NCBI RefSeq assembly: GCF_022539505.1
Contig: NC_061508.1
Location: forward strand, 263,630,736-263,694,735
Length of the DNA stretch: 64,000 bases
Source: Lolium rigidum
Lineage: Eukaryota; Streptophyta; Magnoliopsida; Poales; Poaceae
Direction of reading: 5' to 3'
Shown: one piece after another, positions 44,874 to 55,556 of the stretch
Layout of the letters: every line of letters begins with the position of its first letter
How positions within the stretch are numbered: the first letter of the stretch is position 1
Position numbers and translations under genes: made by a program
Notes under the pieces: generated by a model
Database searches by the model: none
Told to the model about the DNA's origin: nothing
The model's input: the letters and a program-made list of their open reading frames with translations, nothing else

Positions 44874-46332
44874 CTCTCTCCATCTATAAAAGCATGTCTG
44901 AACCATGGCTAAATTTGGATGTATCTAAATACTACAATAACTTTAGATACATTTAAGTTTGGGAAATGCTTAAAATCAGCCGACCGATTTGGCGCGGCGA
45001 TCGGTCGTCCCAACTGTGTGTGTGCGTCCTTTTCTTCCGCGAGATAGGGCCGGCCCCACCCTGCTCCCGCACCGTTCCTTCGCACGTGCCCGGCCAGCTC
45101 CCGCCATATTTCTCGCACTCCTCTCAAATCCCACGCGCGTAGCTCACACGGCCCAGTTAATTAGCTTCAGCTGTCTCTCTATTGTTATTGCAGCTAGCCC
45201 CTAGCTTGTCCTGACTGTGCGCATGTGGCTTGCATGTAGTAGTACCTACGAGATGATATGGGCTAACCCTACGATATGCCAGGCTTGTTAGCTGACTTTG
45301 GCTAGCTACCTGCATCACTATGCTCGCTCTGGTCCAAACCATGCATGGTTGGCTGATAGCGAAAAATATGGATCAGCTTCTAAACTAAGTAGCACGCATG
45401 CAGCTAAGCTCCTTCCAAGTCACAAATGATAGATTCTATGGAGTTAGCTGGCTAAGGAGGTGTGGGGTTGGGACGGTAATATGTTTTTGTTGTTTTGCTT
45501 GCTAATTTTTATTGTAAATATATAGGCAATTTGTTGTAAATAAATTTTTGGCATGTGAATTGTTTTTTTTGTTAAAACTATTGCTAGCTATTTGTTGTAA
45601 ACACCTAAATAATTTATTGTTTTTTGTTGTTAATTATTGTTGTAAATATGTTGCTGATTTGTTGTTACTAATTTGTTGTAAATATTTAATTGTTCTTAAT
45701 TTTGCTGATAATTATTGAAAATATTTTACTGATTTGTTCTAAATACTTTTTTTTGTAAATTTGCTGATAATTATTTGTTGTATATGCTAATAAATATTTG
45801 TTGTAAATACTTTACTAATTTATTGTGAAAATACAATTTTTTGTTAAATTTGATGATAATTATTGTTGTAAACTTACTGATTTATTGTAAATAGAATTTT
45901 TGGTAGGGAAATCATTACTGATAATTATTTGTGCTAAAAGTGTTATTTTTGTTGAAATTATTGTTAACTATTGTTGTAAACACCTCAACAGGATTAATTT
46001 TGTTGTAAGTACCTCAGCTAGATTACTTTTGTTATACAAACCAAAGAACAACATGTAAGTGACCTATGAAAAGCTATTCACGAGACGTGATGTAGCCCAA
46101 CAGCTACCTACTAGCTAGTCTAGTGGGTTTGACCTGGGGCAGAAATCGACAGTGCTCTTTGAAGCGTGCGGCGCGGGATGCGGAAGTGAAGACGTGACGC
46201 GTCGTGCTCAACAGCAGCATGCAGCAGCAATGCGGGGCCCACGACCGATTTTCGTCCCAAAATCGGGCGACCGACGCCAAGCACGGCCCTTTAAGTTTTT
46301 ATAAAATTAAGACATGTTTTATAGACGGAGGG
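44874..46332. mobile_element. Stowaway MITE split by a MULE-like insertion
   Basis: The left half (ctctctccatctataaaagcatgtct ... ttagatacatttaagttt) and right half (tttaagtttttataaaa ... agacatgttttatagacggaggg) have matching inverted ends. They rejoin at the duplicated tttaagttt once 44961-46289 is removed. Confidence 0.7.
44961..46289. mobile_element. Non-autonomous MULE-like element, TTGTTGTAA-rich
   Basis: Perfect 9-bp TSD tttaagttt at 44952-44960 and 46290-46298. Termini GGG...CCC with related inverted ends (gggaaatgctt...cgaccgattt against gggccgtgcttggcgtcggtcg). The interior from 45490 to 46030 is dominated by many degenerate copies of ttgttgtaaat/ctgataatta. No transposase ORF. A relative lies at 59776-60650. 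Confidence 0.72.
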
Positions 46333-46353
46333 TATCTAAAATTACGTACAATG

Positions 46354-46591
46354 TACCTTCTTTTTCATGAATAAGGCGCACACTTATTTTTAGATGAACT
46401 TTGATTGAAAAATTAAGCAACAATATATTTTAATTACATTGTACGTAATTAGTATCGTTGAATTCATATTAAAAAACATTTTTTGATGATGCTAATTTTA
46501 TACCAATAATAATTACATATTTAAAATAAATTTTGGTGAAACAAAAAACATGAAAAACAACAGTGCCTTATTCTTTGAAATGAAGGGAGTA
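46354..46591. mobile_element. Stowaway-like MITE
   Basis: Inverted ends: accttctttttcatgaataaggc against the complement of gccttattctttgaaatgaaggg. AT-rich core, no ORF. Confidence 0.55.
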
Positions 46592-46701
46592 CATATACAG
46601 ATTAAATCCCTTTAGGTGCAGATGGTGGCAGTAAACATCAGAGCCCCTTACCAAAACAGGCGGTAAAGCCATAGAAACTAAAATTTGCAACTAGTTGTGG
46701 T

Positions 46702-46795
46702 TGTTAGAATAAGTATTGTATACGTATCTGTATACACTTGTAATACGTACAATATACGTTATACCACACATACATCGTTTCCTCTCTCGTTAACA
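46702..46795 (+). repeat. copia 5' LTR, 94 bp
   Basis: TGTTAGAATA...CGTTAACA. It is unusually short and is directly followed by the PBS. Confidence 0.85.
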
Positions 46796-46807
46796 TGGTA
46801 TCAAAGC
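46796..46807 (+). promoter_or_regulatory. copia primer-binding site
   Basis: tggtatcaaagc right after the LTR, close to the initiator-tRNA-Met primer site tggtatcagagc. Confidence 0.8.
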
Positions 46808-46869
46808 CGCGATCTTGACCTAGGTCATCGCCGCCGTCGTCTTCCGCTGCCGCCGCAGCCCTCCGCGCC

Positions 46870-48868
46870 ATGCTCTCCTCCACCGTGATGGCGTCCCCTT
46901 CCGAGTCCACGACTCTGCCAGTGGTAACCCTTCCCACCGCGACCTTGACCCTGAGCGCGCTGCCGCTGGTGCCCATCCTCTCTGCGTCGCCCACGACCGT
47001 GGGTGCGCCGCTGCCGCCGCCCGACTCCTCCGCGTCGCCCGCGACCCTGCCGCCACCGGCCGTCTCCGCGCTGCTAGTGGACGGAACCGCGCCGCAGGGG
47101 TCGTTCAACGCCCCTGCCATCTACACCGACACCGATCGTGTCGCTGCTTCCATGGAGCACGCGGCCACTGCAGGACTTGGAGGCGTCATGGCCGGATATC
47201 CTGGATACGGGGCCATGGTCGGCTTCCCTGGTGGTTTCCCTGGGTATGGATATTACCCGGGCTACCCTGGCTATACCAAGCCGGCGCAGATGCTCGGGTC
47301 GCCGAGTGTGCCAACTCCATCGCTGCCGCTGTTAGGGTATGGATCTTCACCGACACCGCCACCCTCACCCTACAGCCACATGCCAAGGCCCTCGCCCGTA
47401 CCCACACCAACATCACCGCAGCAAGGAGTATTCCCGGTCCATGGGCTGCCACCCTTCGTTAACATTGCCTCGTCGATCTCTATCAAATTGACGAGCGACA
47501 ATTACCTTTTTTGGCGTGCACAAGTCGGGCCTCTACTTCGCAGTCATCTCTTGATGGGATATGTTGATGGCACGATCATGTGTCCTAGCCCCCATATCGC
47601 TGTTCCTCATGCCGGCAGTATGCATCATGTTCCTAATCCGGCACATCAACATTGGACTCAACATGATCAGGACATTCTCTCGGGGTTTGTCTCATCGATG
47701 ACGGAAGGTGTACTTGGCATGATTATGTTTACGGGAAATTCCCGCGAAGCCTGGGAGACCTTACGTGGAGCTTTTGCCTCCACCTCTATTGACAGATCCT
47801 CGGTGATTCGACATGAGATGGCTGAACAGAAGAAGGGAACCAAGACTGTTAATGTCTACTTTCATTAGATGACGGCTCTCTCAGACTTTGTCACTAGCAT
47901 CGGTGAACCTCTTCGTGATGCGGAATTTGTCTCATATGTACTCGTTGGACTTGATGAAGAGTACGATGCCCTCTACCAAGTGGCGATGAATCGTCCCACT
48001 CCTATACCGATTCACGACTTGTTCTCGCAGCTTCAGGCCACAGAACAGCGTAAGTTGGCTCAGCGCCGCTCCAATGGTGCATCTTCACACTATCCGGCTG
48101 CACATGTGGCTGTCCCTCCACCTGCTGCCTATGCCGCCCGTGGTGGCCCGAGGCTGCCGTCAGCCGCGTCCTCTTCCGCCAAGCCTTCGCCTCCTCCTAC
48201 CACGCCAAAGTCCACTAACGGACGTGCGCCCGTTGTATGCCAGCTTTACGGTGTTCCAAGACATGTGGCGTCTAGATGCTATAAGAGCTTCAACCGTGAT
48301 TTTCTGGGCATTGGCAATGATGGTTCTAATACAGATAAGCAATTGGCTATGGAAATGACGGCCTCTCATGGCTCTCCGGGGTCTTCATCGGTAGACCCAT
48401 CATGGTATGCAGGCTCTGGCGCGACACACCACATCACTCATGAGCTGGACAAGCTCACCACACGGGAGCCCTATCATGGTACCGACCAGGTTCACACAAC
48501 CAATGGCACATGTATGCGCATTCATAATGTTGGTCAAGCTGTTTTATCCACTCCGTCTTCTAGGTCTCTAGCTCTTAATAATGTCCTTCATGTTCCTAAA
48601 GCCACTCGTAACTTGTTGTCTATGAGTAAACTTTCACATGATAATAATGTCCTTATTGAACTTCATCCTCATGATCTTTTTGTTAAGGACCTGAACACGA
48701 GAGCATCCATTCTTAGAGATCGTTGCAGTGGAGGTCTCTATGAGATTAAAGCACCTGTCATCAAGCAAGCCCTCTCCAGTATCAAGGTGTCGCGTGATAT
48801 GTGGCATCGTCGCCTAGGTCATCCAGCTTTACAAGTCGTTCAACATGTTCTTTGTAGTCATGAGTTAC
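46870..48868 (+). pseudogene. copia gag, protease and start of integrase
   Basis: ATG at 46870. A Pro/Ser/Tyr/Gly-rich N-terminus (about 150 residues) is followed by the gag core (SIKLTSDNYLFWRAQVGPLL; DILSGFVSSMTEGVL) of UBN2/retrotran_gag type. A TAG at 47866-47868 replaces a probable Gln, and the frame continues with LSDFVTSIGEPL. The zinc knuckle reads CQLYGVPRHVASRC, with the second Cys replaced by Tyr. The protease reads WYAGSGATHHIT, where the catalytic Asp of the usual YADSGA motif is Gly. Then gag_pre-integrase with MWHRRLGHPAL (the two His of the HHCC motif). The nested element starts at 48869. Confidence 0.88.
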
Positions 48869-49158
48869 TGATGTCTACACACGCTTTACAAGTTCCATGG
48901 TTTTTTTAATTCTCTCTTCAAACACATCATGTCCTAATTCAATATAAAGTTCATAAAGATCTCTAATTTTGTTGTTGTTTTCCATTAAGCCTAACTAGTG
49001 AAAATAAAAACAATAAACAAAAAGATATAATTGCAGGATCTAAAGGAAATAGCTTCAAGCACTCACACACCGGCAACAGTGCTAGAAAATAGCTTAGTAG
49101 TCGGAGGATGTGAATACCTTTTACCTTACCTCACCGGCAACGGCGCCAGAAAATAGCT
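48869..49158 (-). repeat. Remnant of LTR end plus leader and PBS
   Basis: The first 18 bases equal the LTR terminus (tgatgtctacacacgctt). From about 48890 the sequence equals 53800-54067, including the first 30 or so codons of the orphan ORF, the leader and the PBS. The junction shows a few filler bases (ta or tac). Confidence 0.85.
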
Positions 49159-50647
49159 TGATGTCTACACACGCTTCTATTCCTGTAGACAGTGTTGGGC
49201 CTCCAAGAGCAGAGGTTTGTAGAACAGCGAGCAAGTTTCCCTTAAGTGAATCACCCAAGGTTTATCGAACTCGGGGAGGTAGAGGTCAAAGATATCCCTC
49301 TCAAGCAACCACCGCAATTAAGATACAAGAAGTCTCTTGTGTCCCCAACACACCTAATACACTTGTCGGATGTATAGGTGCACTAGTTCGGCGAAGAGAT
49401 AGTGAAATACAAGTAATATGGATGATTATAAGTAGTAATTGCAATCTGAAATAAAAATGGCAGCAAGCGAACATGTAGCAGAACTTGTTGGAAACGGTGT
49501 TTCAATGCTTAGAAACAAGGCCTAGGAATCATACTTTCACTAGTGGACACTCTCAACAATGATCACATAATTGAATAAATAAATAACTTCTCTTCACTTG
49601 TGCTACTCTGAATTACTCTCCTATTGGAATCACTAATTATCACGTAGCGGCTACAAAAGCTCCACTCAAAGTTCATCAAGTACTTGACAAACACCCCTCA
49701 TAGGGATATCCTCATCAAATCATAATCCAAGATAATACCATTGCAATTTAGACCGAGTACTAACATAGCATACACACTCGTCAACAATAGCTATGAAAGG
49801 GGGAATAGATCACATCAATACTATCATAGTAATAGTTAACTTCATAATCCACAAGAGATTACAATCATAGCCTACGCCAAGTACTACATGATGCACACAC
49901 TGTCCTCTTTACATCATGGAGGAGGAATAAACTACTTTAATAACATCACTAGAGTAGCACATAGATTAATAGTGATACAAAGCTCATGATCACATAAAGA
50001 TCACACCATGGGAGAGAAAGATGAACCACATAGCTACCGGTAGAGCCCTCAGCATCGGGGGAGAACTACTCCCTCCTCATCATGGGAGACAGCAACGGCG
50101 ATGAAGATGGCGGTGGTGTCGATGGAGATGGATTCCGGGGGCACTTCCCCGTCCCGGCGGCGTGCCGGAACAGAGACTTCTGTCCCCCGAAACTTGTCTT
50201 CGCGATGGCGGCGGCTACGGAACTCTTCGTGGAATATGACTTCTTATTTTAGGGTTTTCGCAACTGGGAGAATATATAGGCGAAGAGGCAGTGTTGGGGG
50301 AGCCAGGAGGCTCCCTCCCCACATCTGGGCGCGGCAGGGGGCCAGGCCATGCCGCCCTATGGGGTGGGCCCCCTGCTGGCCGCCTCCGAATCTTCTTCGA
50401 TGTTCTGGAATCCCCCGTGGAAAATAGGGCCGTGGGCTTTTGTTTCATCCAATTCCGAGAATATTTCCTGTGTAGGATTTCTGAAACCAAAAACAGCAGA
50501 AAACATGAACTGGCGCTTCGGCATGTTGTTAATAGGTTAGTACCGGAAAATGCATAAAAATGATATAAAGTGCGAGTAAAACATGTAGGTATTGTCATAA
50601 AACAAGCATGGAACATAAGAAATTATAGATACGTTGGAGACGTATCA
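49159..50647 (-). repeat. LTR (3' of the intact unit), 1489 bp
   Basis: Near-identical to 54068-55551. It contains a GC-rich part (50040-50400) and a TATA box at 50271-50280. Confidence 0.9.
50271..50280 (-). promoter_or_regulatory. LTR TATA box
   Basis: The minus strand reads cctatatatt, followed by a pyrimidine-rich stretch; the same site in the other LTR is at 55175-55184. Confidence 0.5.
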
Positions 50648-50663
50648 AGCATCCCCAAGCTTA
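50648..50663 (-). promoter_or_regulatory. Polypurine tract
   Basis: The minus strand reads taagcttggggatgct directly before TGATACGTC. Two further copies of the same word lie inside the element at 52457-52471 and 52515-52529. Confidence 0.7.
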
Positions 50664-53099
50664 GTTCCTACTCGCCCTCGAGTAGGTAAACGATAAAAAG
50701 AATAATTTCTGAACTGACATGCTACCAACATAATCTTGATCAACACCATTGTAAAGCATATGAGATGAATGAAGTGACCCAAAGCAATGGTCTATAGTTT
50801 GCTAATAAAAAGATAATGACTAAACAACTGAATCATATAGCAAAAACTTTTCATGAATAGTACTTTCAAGACAAGCATAAAAAAGTCTTGCATAAGAGTT
50901 AACTCATAAAGCAATAGATTCAAAGTAAAAGGCATTGAAGCAACACAAAGGATGATTAAGTTTCAGCAATTGCTTTCAACTTGTAACATGTATATCTCAT
51001 GGATAGTTGTCAACATAAAGCAATATAACAAGTGCAATAAGTAAACATGTAAGAATCAATGCACACGACTTGACACAAGTGTTTGCTTCTAAGATAGAAA
51101 GAAGTAGGTAAACTGACTCAACATAAAGTAAAAGAAAGGCCCTTCGCAGAGGGAAGCAGGGATTAAATCATGTGCTAGAGCTTTTCAAGTTTTGAAATCA
51201 TATAGAGAGCATAAAAGTAAAGTTTTGAGAGGTGTTCGTTGTTGTCAACGAATGGTAGTGGGCACTCTAACCCCCTTGTCAAACAGACTTTCAAAGAGCG
51301 GCTCCCATGAAGGACGTTATCTCTACCAGCAAGGTAGATCATCCCTCTTCTCTTTTGTTTACACATGTTCTTTAGTTTTATTTATAGATGGCACTCCTCC
51401 CAACCTTTTTTCTTTCACAAGCCATGGCTAACCGAATCCTCGGGTGCCTTCCAATATTTCACATACCATGGAGGAGTGTCTATTTGCAAAATTAAGTTGC
51501 TTACTGATGAATCAGGGCAAAACATGTGAAGAGAATTATTAATGAAAGTTAATTAATTGGGGCTGGGATCCCCGTTGCCAGCTCTTTTTGCAAAATTATT
51601 GGATAAGCGGATGTGCCACTAGTCCATTGGTGAAAGTCTGCCCAACAAGATTGAAAGATAAAACACCACATACTTCCTCATGAGCTATAAAACATTGACA
51701 CAAATAAGGAGTAATAAAGTTTTGAATTGTTTAAAGGTAGCACATGAAGTATTTACTTGGAATGGCAGAAAAATACCACATAGTAGGTAGTTATGGTGGA
51801 CACAAATGGCATATGTTTTGGCTCAAGGATTTGGATGCACGAGAAGCATTCCCTCTCAGTACAAGGCTTTGGCTAGCAAGGTTGTTTGAAGCAAACACAA
51901 GTATAAACCGGTATAGCAAAACTTACATAAGAACATATTGCAAGTATTATAAGACTCTACACTGTCTTCCTTGTTGTTCAAACACTTTTACCAGAAAATA
52001 TCTAGACCATAGAGAGACCAATCATGCAAACCAAATTTCAACAAGCTCTACAGTAGTTCTCCACTAATAGATTTAAACTACATGATGCAAGAGATTAAAC
52101 ATGATCTACTTGAGAGCTCAAAACAATTGCCAAGTATCAAATTATTCAAGACAATATACCAATTACCACATGAAGCATTTTCTGTTTCCAACAAAATAAC
52201 AATAAGTGCAGCGGCTTTCAGCTTCCGCCATGAACATGAAAGACGAAGAACACAAGTGTTCAAATGAAAAAGCGGAGCGTGTCTCTCTCCCACACAAGGA
52301 TGTTTAGGATCCGATTTATTCAGAGAATGAAAATAACAAAACGAAAATAAAAGCACACAGACGCTCCAAGTAAAGCACATAAGATGTGACGGAATTAAAA
52401 TATAGTTTCACTAGAGGTGACCTGATAAGTTGTTGATGAAGAGGGGGATGCCTTGGGCATCCCCAAGCTTAGACGCTTGAGTCTTCTTGAAATATGCAGG
52501 GATGAACCACGGGGGCATCCCCAAGCTTAGACTTTTCACTCTTCTTGATCATATCATATCATCCTCCTCTCTTGATCCTTGAAAACTTCCTTCACACCAA
52601 ACTCAAAGCATTCTCATTAGAGGGTTAGTGCATAATCAAAAATTCACATGTTCAGCAAGGACACAATCATTCCCAACACTTCTGGACATTACCCAAGGCT
52701 ACTGAAATTTAATGGGGCAAAGAAATCCGCTCAACACAGTAAAAGAGGCAATGCGAAATAAAAGGCAGAATCTGTCAAAACAGAACAGTCCGTAAAGACT
52801 AATTTTTTCGAGGCACTTAACAGGCTCAGATGGAAAAGCTCAAATTGAACGAAAGTTGCGTACATATCTGAGGATCACGCATGAAGTTTTTCAGGATTTT
52901 ACGAGTTTCCTACAGAGAGATCAACTCAAATTCGTGATAGCTAAAAATCTGTTTCTGCGCAGAAATCCAAATCTAGTATGAACTTTCCTATCAAAGACTT
53001 TACTTGGCACAACAATGAAATAAACATGATAAGGAGAGGTTGCTACAGTATTAACAACTTCCGAGACACAATAAAACAGTAGCAAAATAAAAACATGGG
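50664..53099. other. Internal region of the non-autonomous element, no pol
   Basis: AT-rich, no gag, protease, RT or integrase motif on either strand. It contains the extra PPT-like words at 52457 and 52515. Short frames at 51744-52067 and 52078-52380 have no motif. Confidence 0.6.
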
Positions 53100-53894
53100 T
53101 TATCTCCCAAGAAGTGCTTTCTTTATAGCCATTAAAATGGGCTCAGTAATTTTAATGATGCTCTCGCAAGAAATAAGAGTTGAAGCAAAAGAGAGCATCA
53201 AAAGCAAATAAGAAACACTTTTAAGTCTAACCCACTTCCTATGAAAAGGAATCTTGTAAATAAACAAGTCATGTAAGCATAATGCAACAAGCATAGAAAG
53301 GCAACACAAGCGCAACTTCAAGATTCTCAACATAAAGAGGGGAAACTTAATATTATTAAGATGCATATAACCATGTTTCCCTCTCTCATAATAACTTTCA
53401 GTAGCATCATGAACAAGCTCAACAATATAACTATCACATAAAACATTCTTATTCACATGCATAAAAGTATCATTACTCTCCACATAAGCATAATCAATTT
53501 TATTAGTAATAGTGGGAGTAAAACTATCACAACCATCATTGTAATTATCATAAATTGCAGGCATGGTATAATCATAATAAAGTTTATTCTCCATAGTAGG
53601 TGGCACCAAAATACCACTATCATTATAATCATCATAAATGGGAGGCAAAGTATCATCAAAGAAAATTTTCTCCTCGAAACTTGGGGGACTAAAAATATAA
53701 CAACCAGCTTCCCCAAGCTTAAATTCTTCCATAGCATTAGCAATAATAGTATTCAAAGAGTTCATCCTAATAACATTGCTACAACTATTTTGCAAACAAA
53801 GTTCCATGGTTTTTTTAATTCTCTCTTCAAACACATCATGTCCTAATTCAATATAAAGTTCATAAAGATCTCTAATTTTGTTGTTGTTTTCCAT
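53100..53894 (-). CDS. Orphan ORF of the non-autonomous element, 264 aa
   Basis: The first and only long ORF, starting about 150 bp after the PBS, which is the position of gag. ATG at 53894 (MENNNKIRDLYELY). Residues 1-60 look helical and charged. Residues 77-92 (FFDDTLPPIYDDYND) and 107-120 (YYDYTMPAIYDNYND) are two related acidic Tyr/Asp-rich repeats. The C-terminus has hydrophobic stretches at about 184-214 and 227-242 that could span membranes. There is no zinc knuckle, protease or RT. I recall similar ORFs in Triticeae repeats but no assigned function. The hydrophobic C-terminus would be odd for a gag; an envelope-like or unrelated role is only a possibility. Confidence 0.55.
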   Translation of the reverse strand: MENNNKIRDLYELYIELGHDVFEERIKKTMELCLQNSCSNVIRMNSLNTIIANAMEEFKLGEAGCYIFSPPSFEEKIFFDDTLPPIYDDYNDSGILVPPTMENKLYYDYTMPAIYDNYNDGCDSFTPTITNKIDYAYVESNDTFMHVNKNVLCDSYIVELVHDATESYYERGKHGYMHLNNIKFPLFMLRILKLRLCCLSMLVALCLHDLFIYKIPFHRKWVRLKSVSYLLLMLSFASTLISCESIIKITEPILMAIKKALLGR

Positions 53895-54041
53895 TAAGCC
53901 TAACTAGTGAAAATAAAAATAAGAAACAAAAAGATATAATTGCAGGATCTAAAGGAAATAGCTTCGAGCTCTCACACACCGGCAACAGTGCTAGGAAATA
54001 GCTTAGTAGTCGGAGGATGTGAATACCTTTTACCTTACCTC

Positions 54042-54056
54042 GCCGGCAACGACGCC
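54042..54056 (-). promoter_or_regulatory. Primer-binding site
   Basis: The minus strand reads tggcgtcgttgccgg, 11 bases after the LTR end; the other copy (49130-49147) reads tggcgccgttgccgg, the form often seen in Triticeae gypsy-type elements. Confidence 0.65.
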
Positions 54057-54067
54057 AGAAAATAGCT

Positions 54068-55551
54068 TGATGTCTACACACGCTTCTATTCCTTTAGACA
54101 GTGTTGGGCCTCCAAGAGCAGAGGTTTGTAGAACAGCAGCAACTTTCCCTTAAGTGAATCACCCAAGGTTTATCGAACTCAGGGAGGTAGAGGTCAAAGA
54201 TATCCCTCTCAAGCAACCCTGCAATTAAGATACAAGAAGTCTCTTGTGTCCCCAACACACCTAATACACTTGTCGGATGTATAGGTGCACTAGTTCGGCG
54301 AAGAGATAGTGAAATACAAGTAATATGGATGATTATAAGTAGTAATTGCAATCTGAAATAAAAATGGCAGCAAGCGAACATGTAGCAGAACTTGTTGGAA
54401 ACGGTGTTTCAATGCTTAGAAACAAGGCCTAGGAATCATACTTTCACTAATGGACACTCTCAACAATGATCACATAATTGAATAAATAAATAACTTCTCT
54501 TCACTTGTGCTACTCTGAATTACTGTCCTATTGGAATCACTAATCATCATGTAGCGACTACAAAAGCTCCACTCAAAGTTCATCAAGTACTTGACAAACA
54601 CCACTCATAGGGATATCCTCATCAAATCATAATCCAAGATAATACCATTGCAATTTAGACCGAGTATTAACATAGCATACACACTGTCAACAATAGCTAT
54701 GAAAGGGGGAATAGATCACATCAATACTATCATAGTAATAGTTAACTTCATAATCCACAAGAGATTACAATCATAGCCTACGCCAAGTACTACATGATGC
54801 ACACACTGTCCTCTTTACATCATGGAGGAGGAATAGACTACTTTAATAACATCACTAGAGTAGCACATAGATTAATAGTGATACAAAGCTCATGATCACA
54901 TAAAGATCACACCATGGGAGAGAAAGATGAACCACATAGCTACCGGTAGAGCCCTTAGCCTCGGGGGAGAACTACTCCCTCCTCATCATGGGAGACAGCA
55001 ATGGCGATGAAGATGGCGGTGGTGTCGGGGAGATGGATTCCGGGGGCACTTCCCCGTCCCGGCGGCGTGCCGGAACAGAGACTTCTGTCCCCCGAAACTG
55101 TCTTCGCGATGGCGGAGGCTACGGAACTCTTCGTGGAATATGACTTCTTATTTTAGGGTTTTCGCGACTGGGAGAATATATAGGCGAAGAGGCAGCGTCG
55201 GGGGAGCAAGGAGGCTCCCTCCCCACATCTGGGCGCGGCAGGGGGCCAGGCCGCGCCGCCCTATGGGGTGGGCCCCCTGCTGGTCGCCTCCGACTCTTCT
55301 TCGATGTTCTGGAATCCTCCGTGGAAAATAGGGCCGTGGGCTTTTGTTTCATCCAATTCCGAGAATATTTCCAGTGTAGGATTTCTGAAACCAAAAACAG
55401 CAGAAAACAGGAACTGGCGCTTCGGCATCTTGTTAATAGGTTAGTTCCAGAAAATACATAAAAATGATATAAAGTGCGAGTAAAACATGTAGGTATTTTC
55501 ATAAAACAAGCATGGAACATAATAAATTATAGATACGTTGGAGACGTATCA
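54068..55551 (-). repeat. LTR (5'), 1484 bp
   Basis: TGATACGTCTCC ... GTGTAGACATCA on the minus strand. Few differences from 49159-50647, so the unit is fairly young. Confidence 0.9.
55175..55184 (-). promoter_or_regulatory. LTR TATA box (5' LTR)
   Basis: The minus strand reads cctatatatt, the same site as 50271-50280 but in the upstream LTR. Confidence 0.5.
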
Positions 55552-55556
55552 GTTAC

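Larger units (their letters stand above)
48869..55551 (-). mobile_element. Non-autonomous LTR retrotransposon, three-LTR structure
   Basis: TSD gttac at 48864-48868 and 55552-55556. Minus orientation: 5' LTR 54068-55551, PBS, internal 50648-54067, PPT, LTR 49159-50647. After that, a second PBS with about 270 bp of leader is joined to the last 18 or so bases of another LTR (48869-48886). So the element looks like LTR-internal-LTR-internal-LTR with most of the second unit deleted. No pol; one orphan ORF. LTR ends TGATACGTCTCC and GTGTAGACATCA are a common Triticeae repeat terminus, but I do not assign a family name. Confidence 0.87.

Noticed and set aside
53457..53846. 129-codon plus-strand frame
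   Set aside because: Antisense shadow of the 264-aa orphan ORF, Ile-rich because of AT bias.
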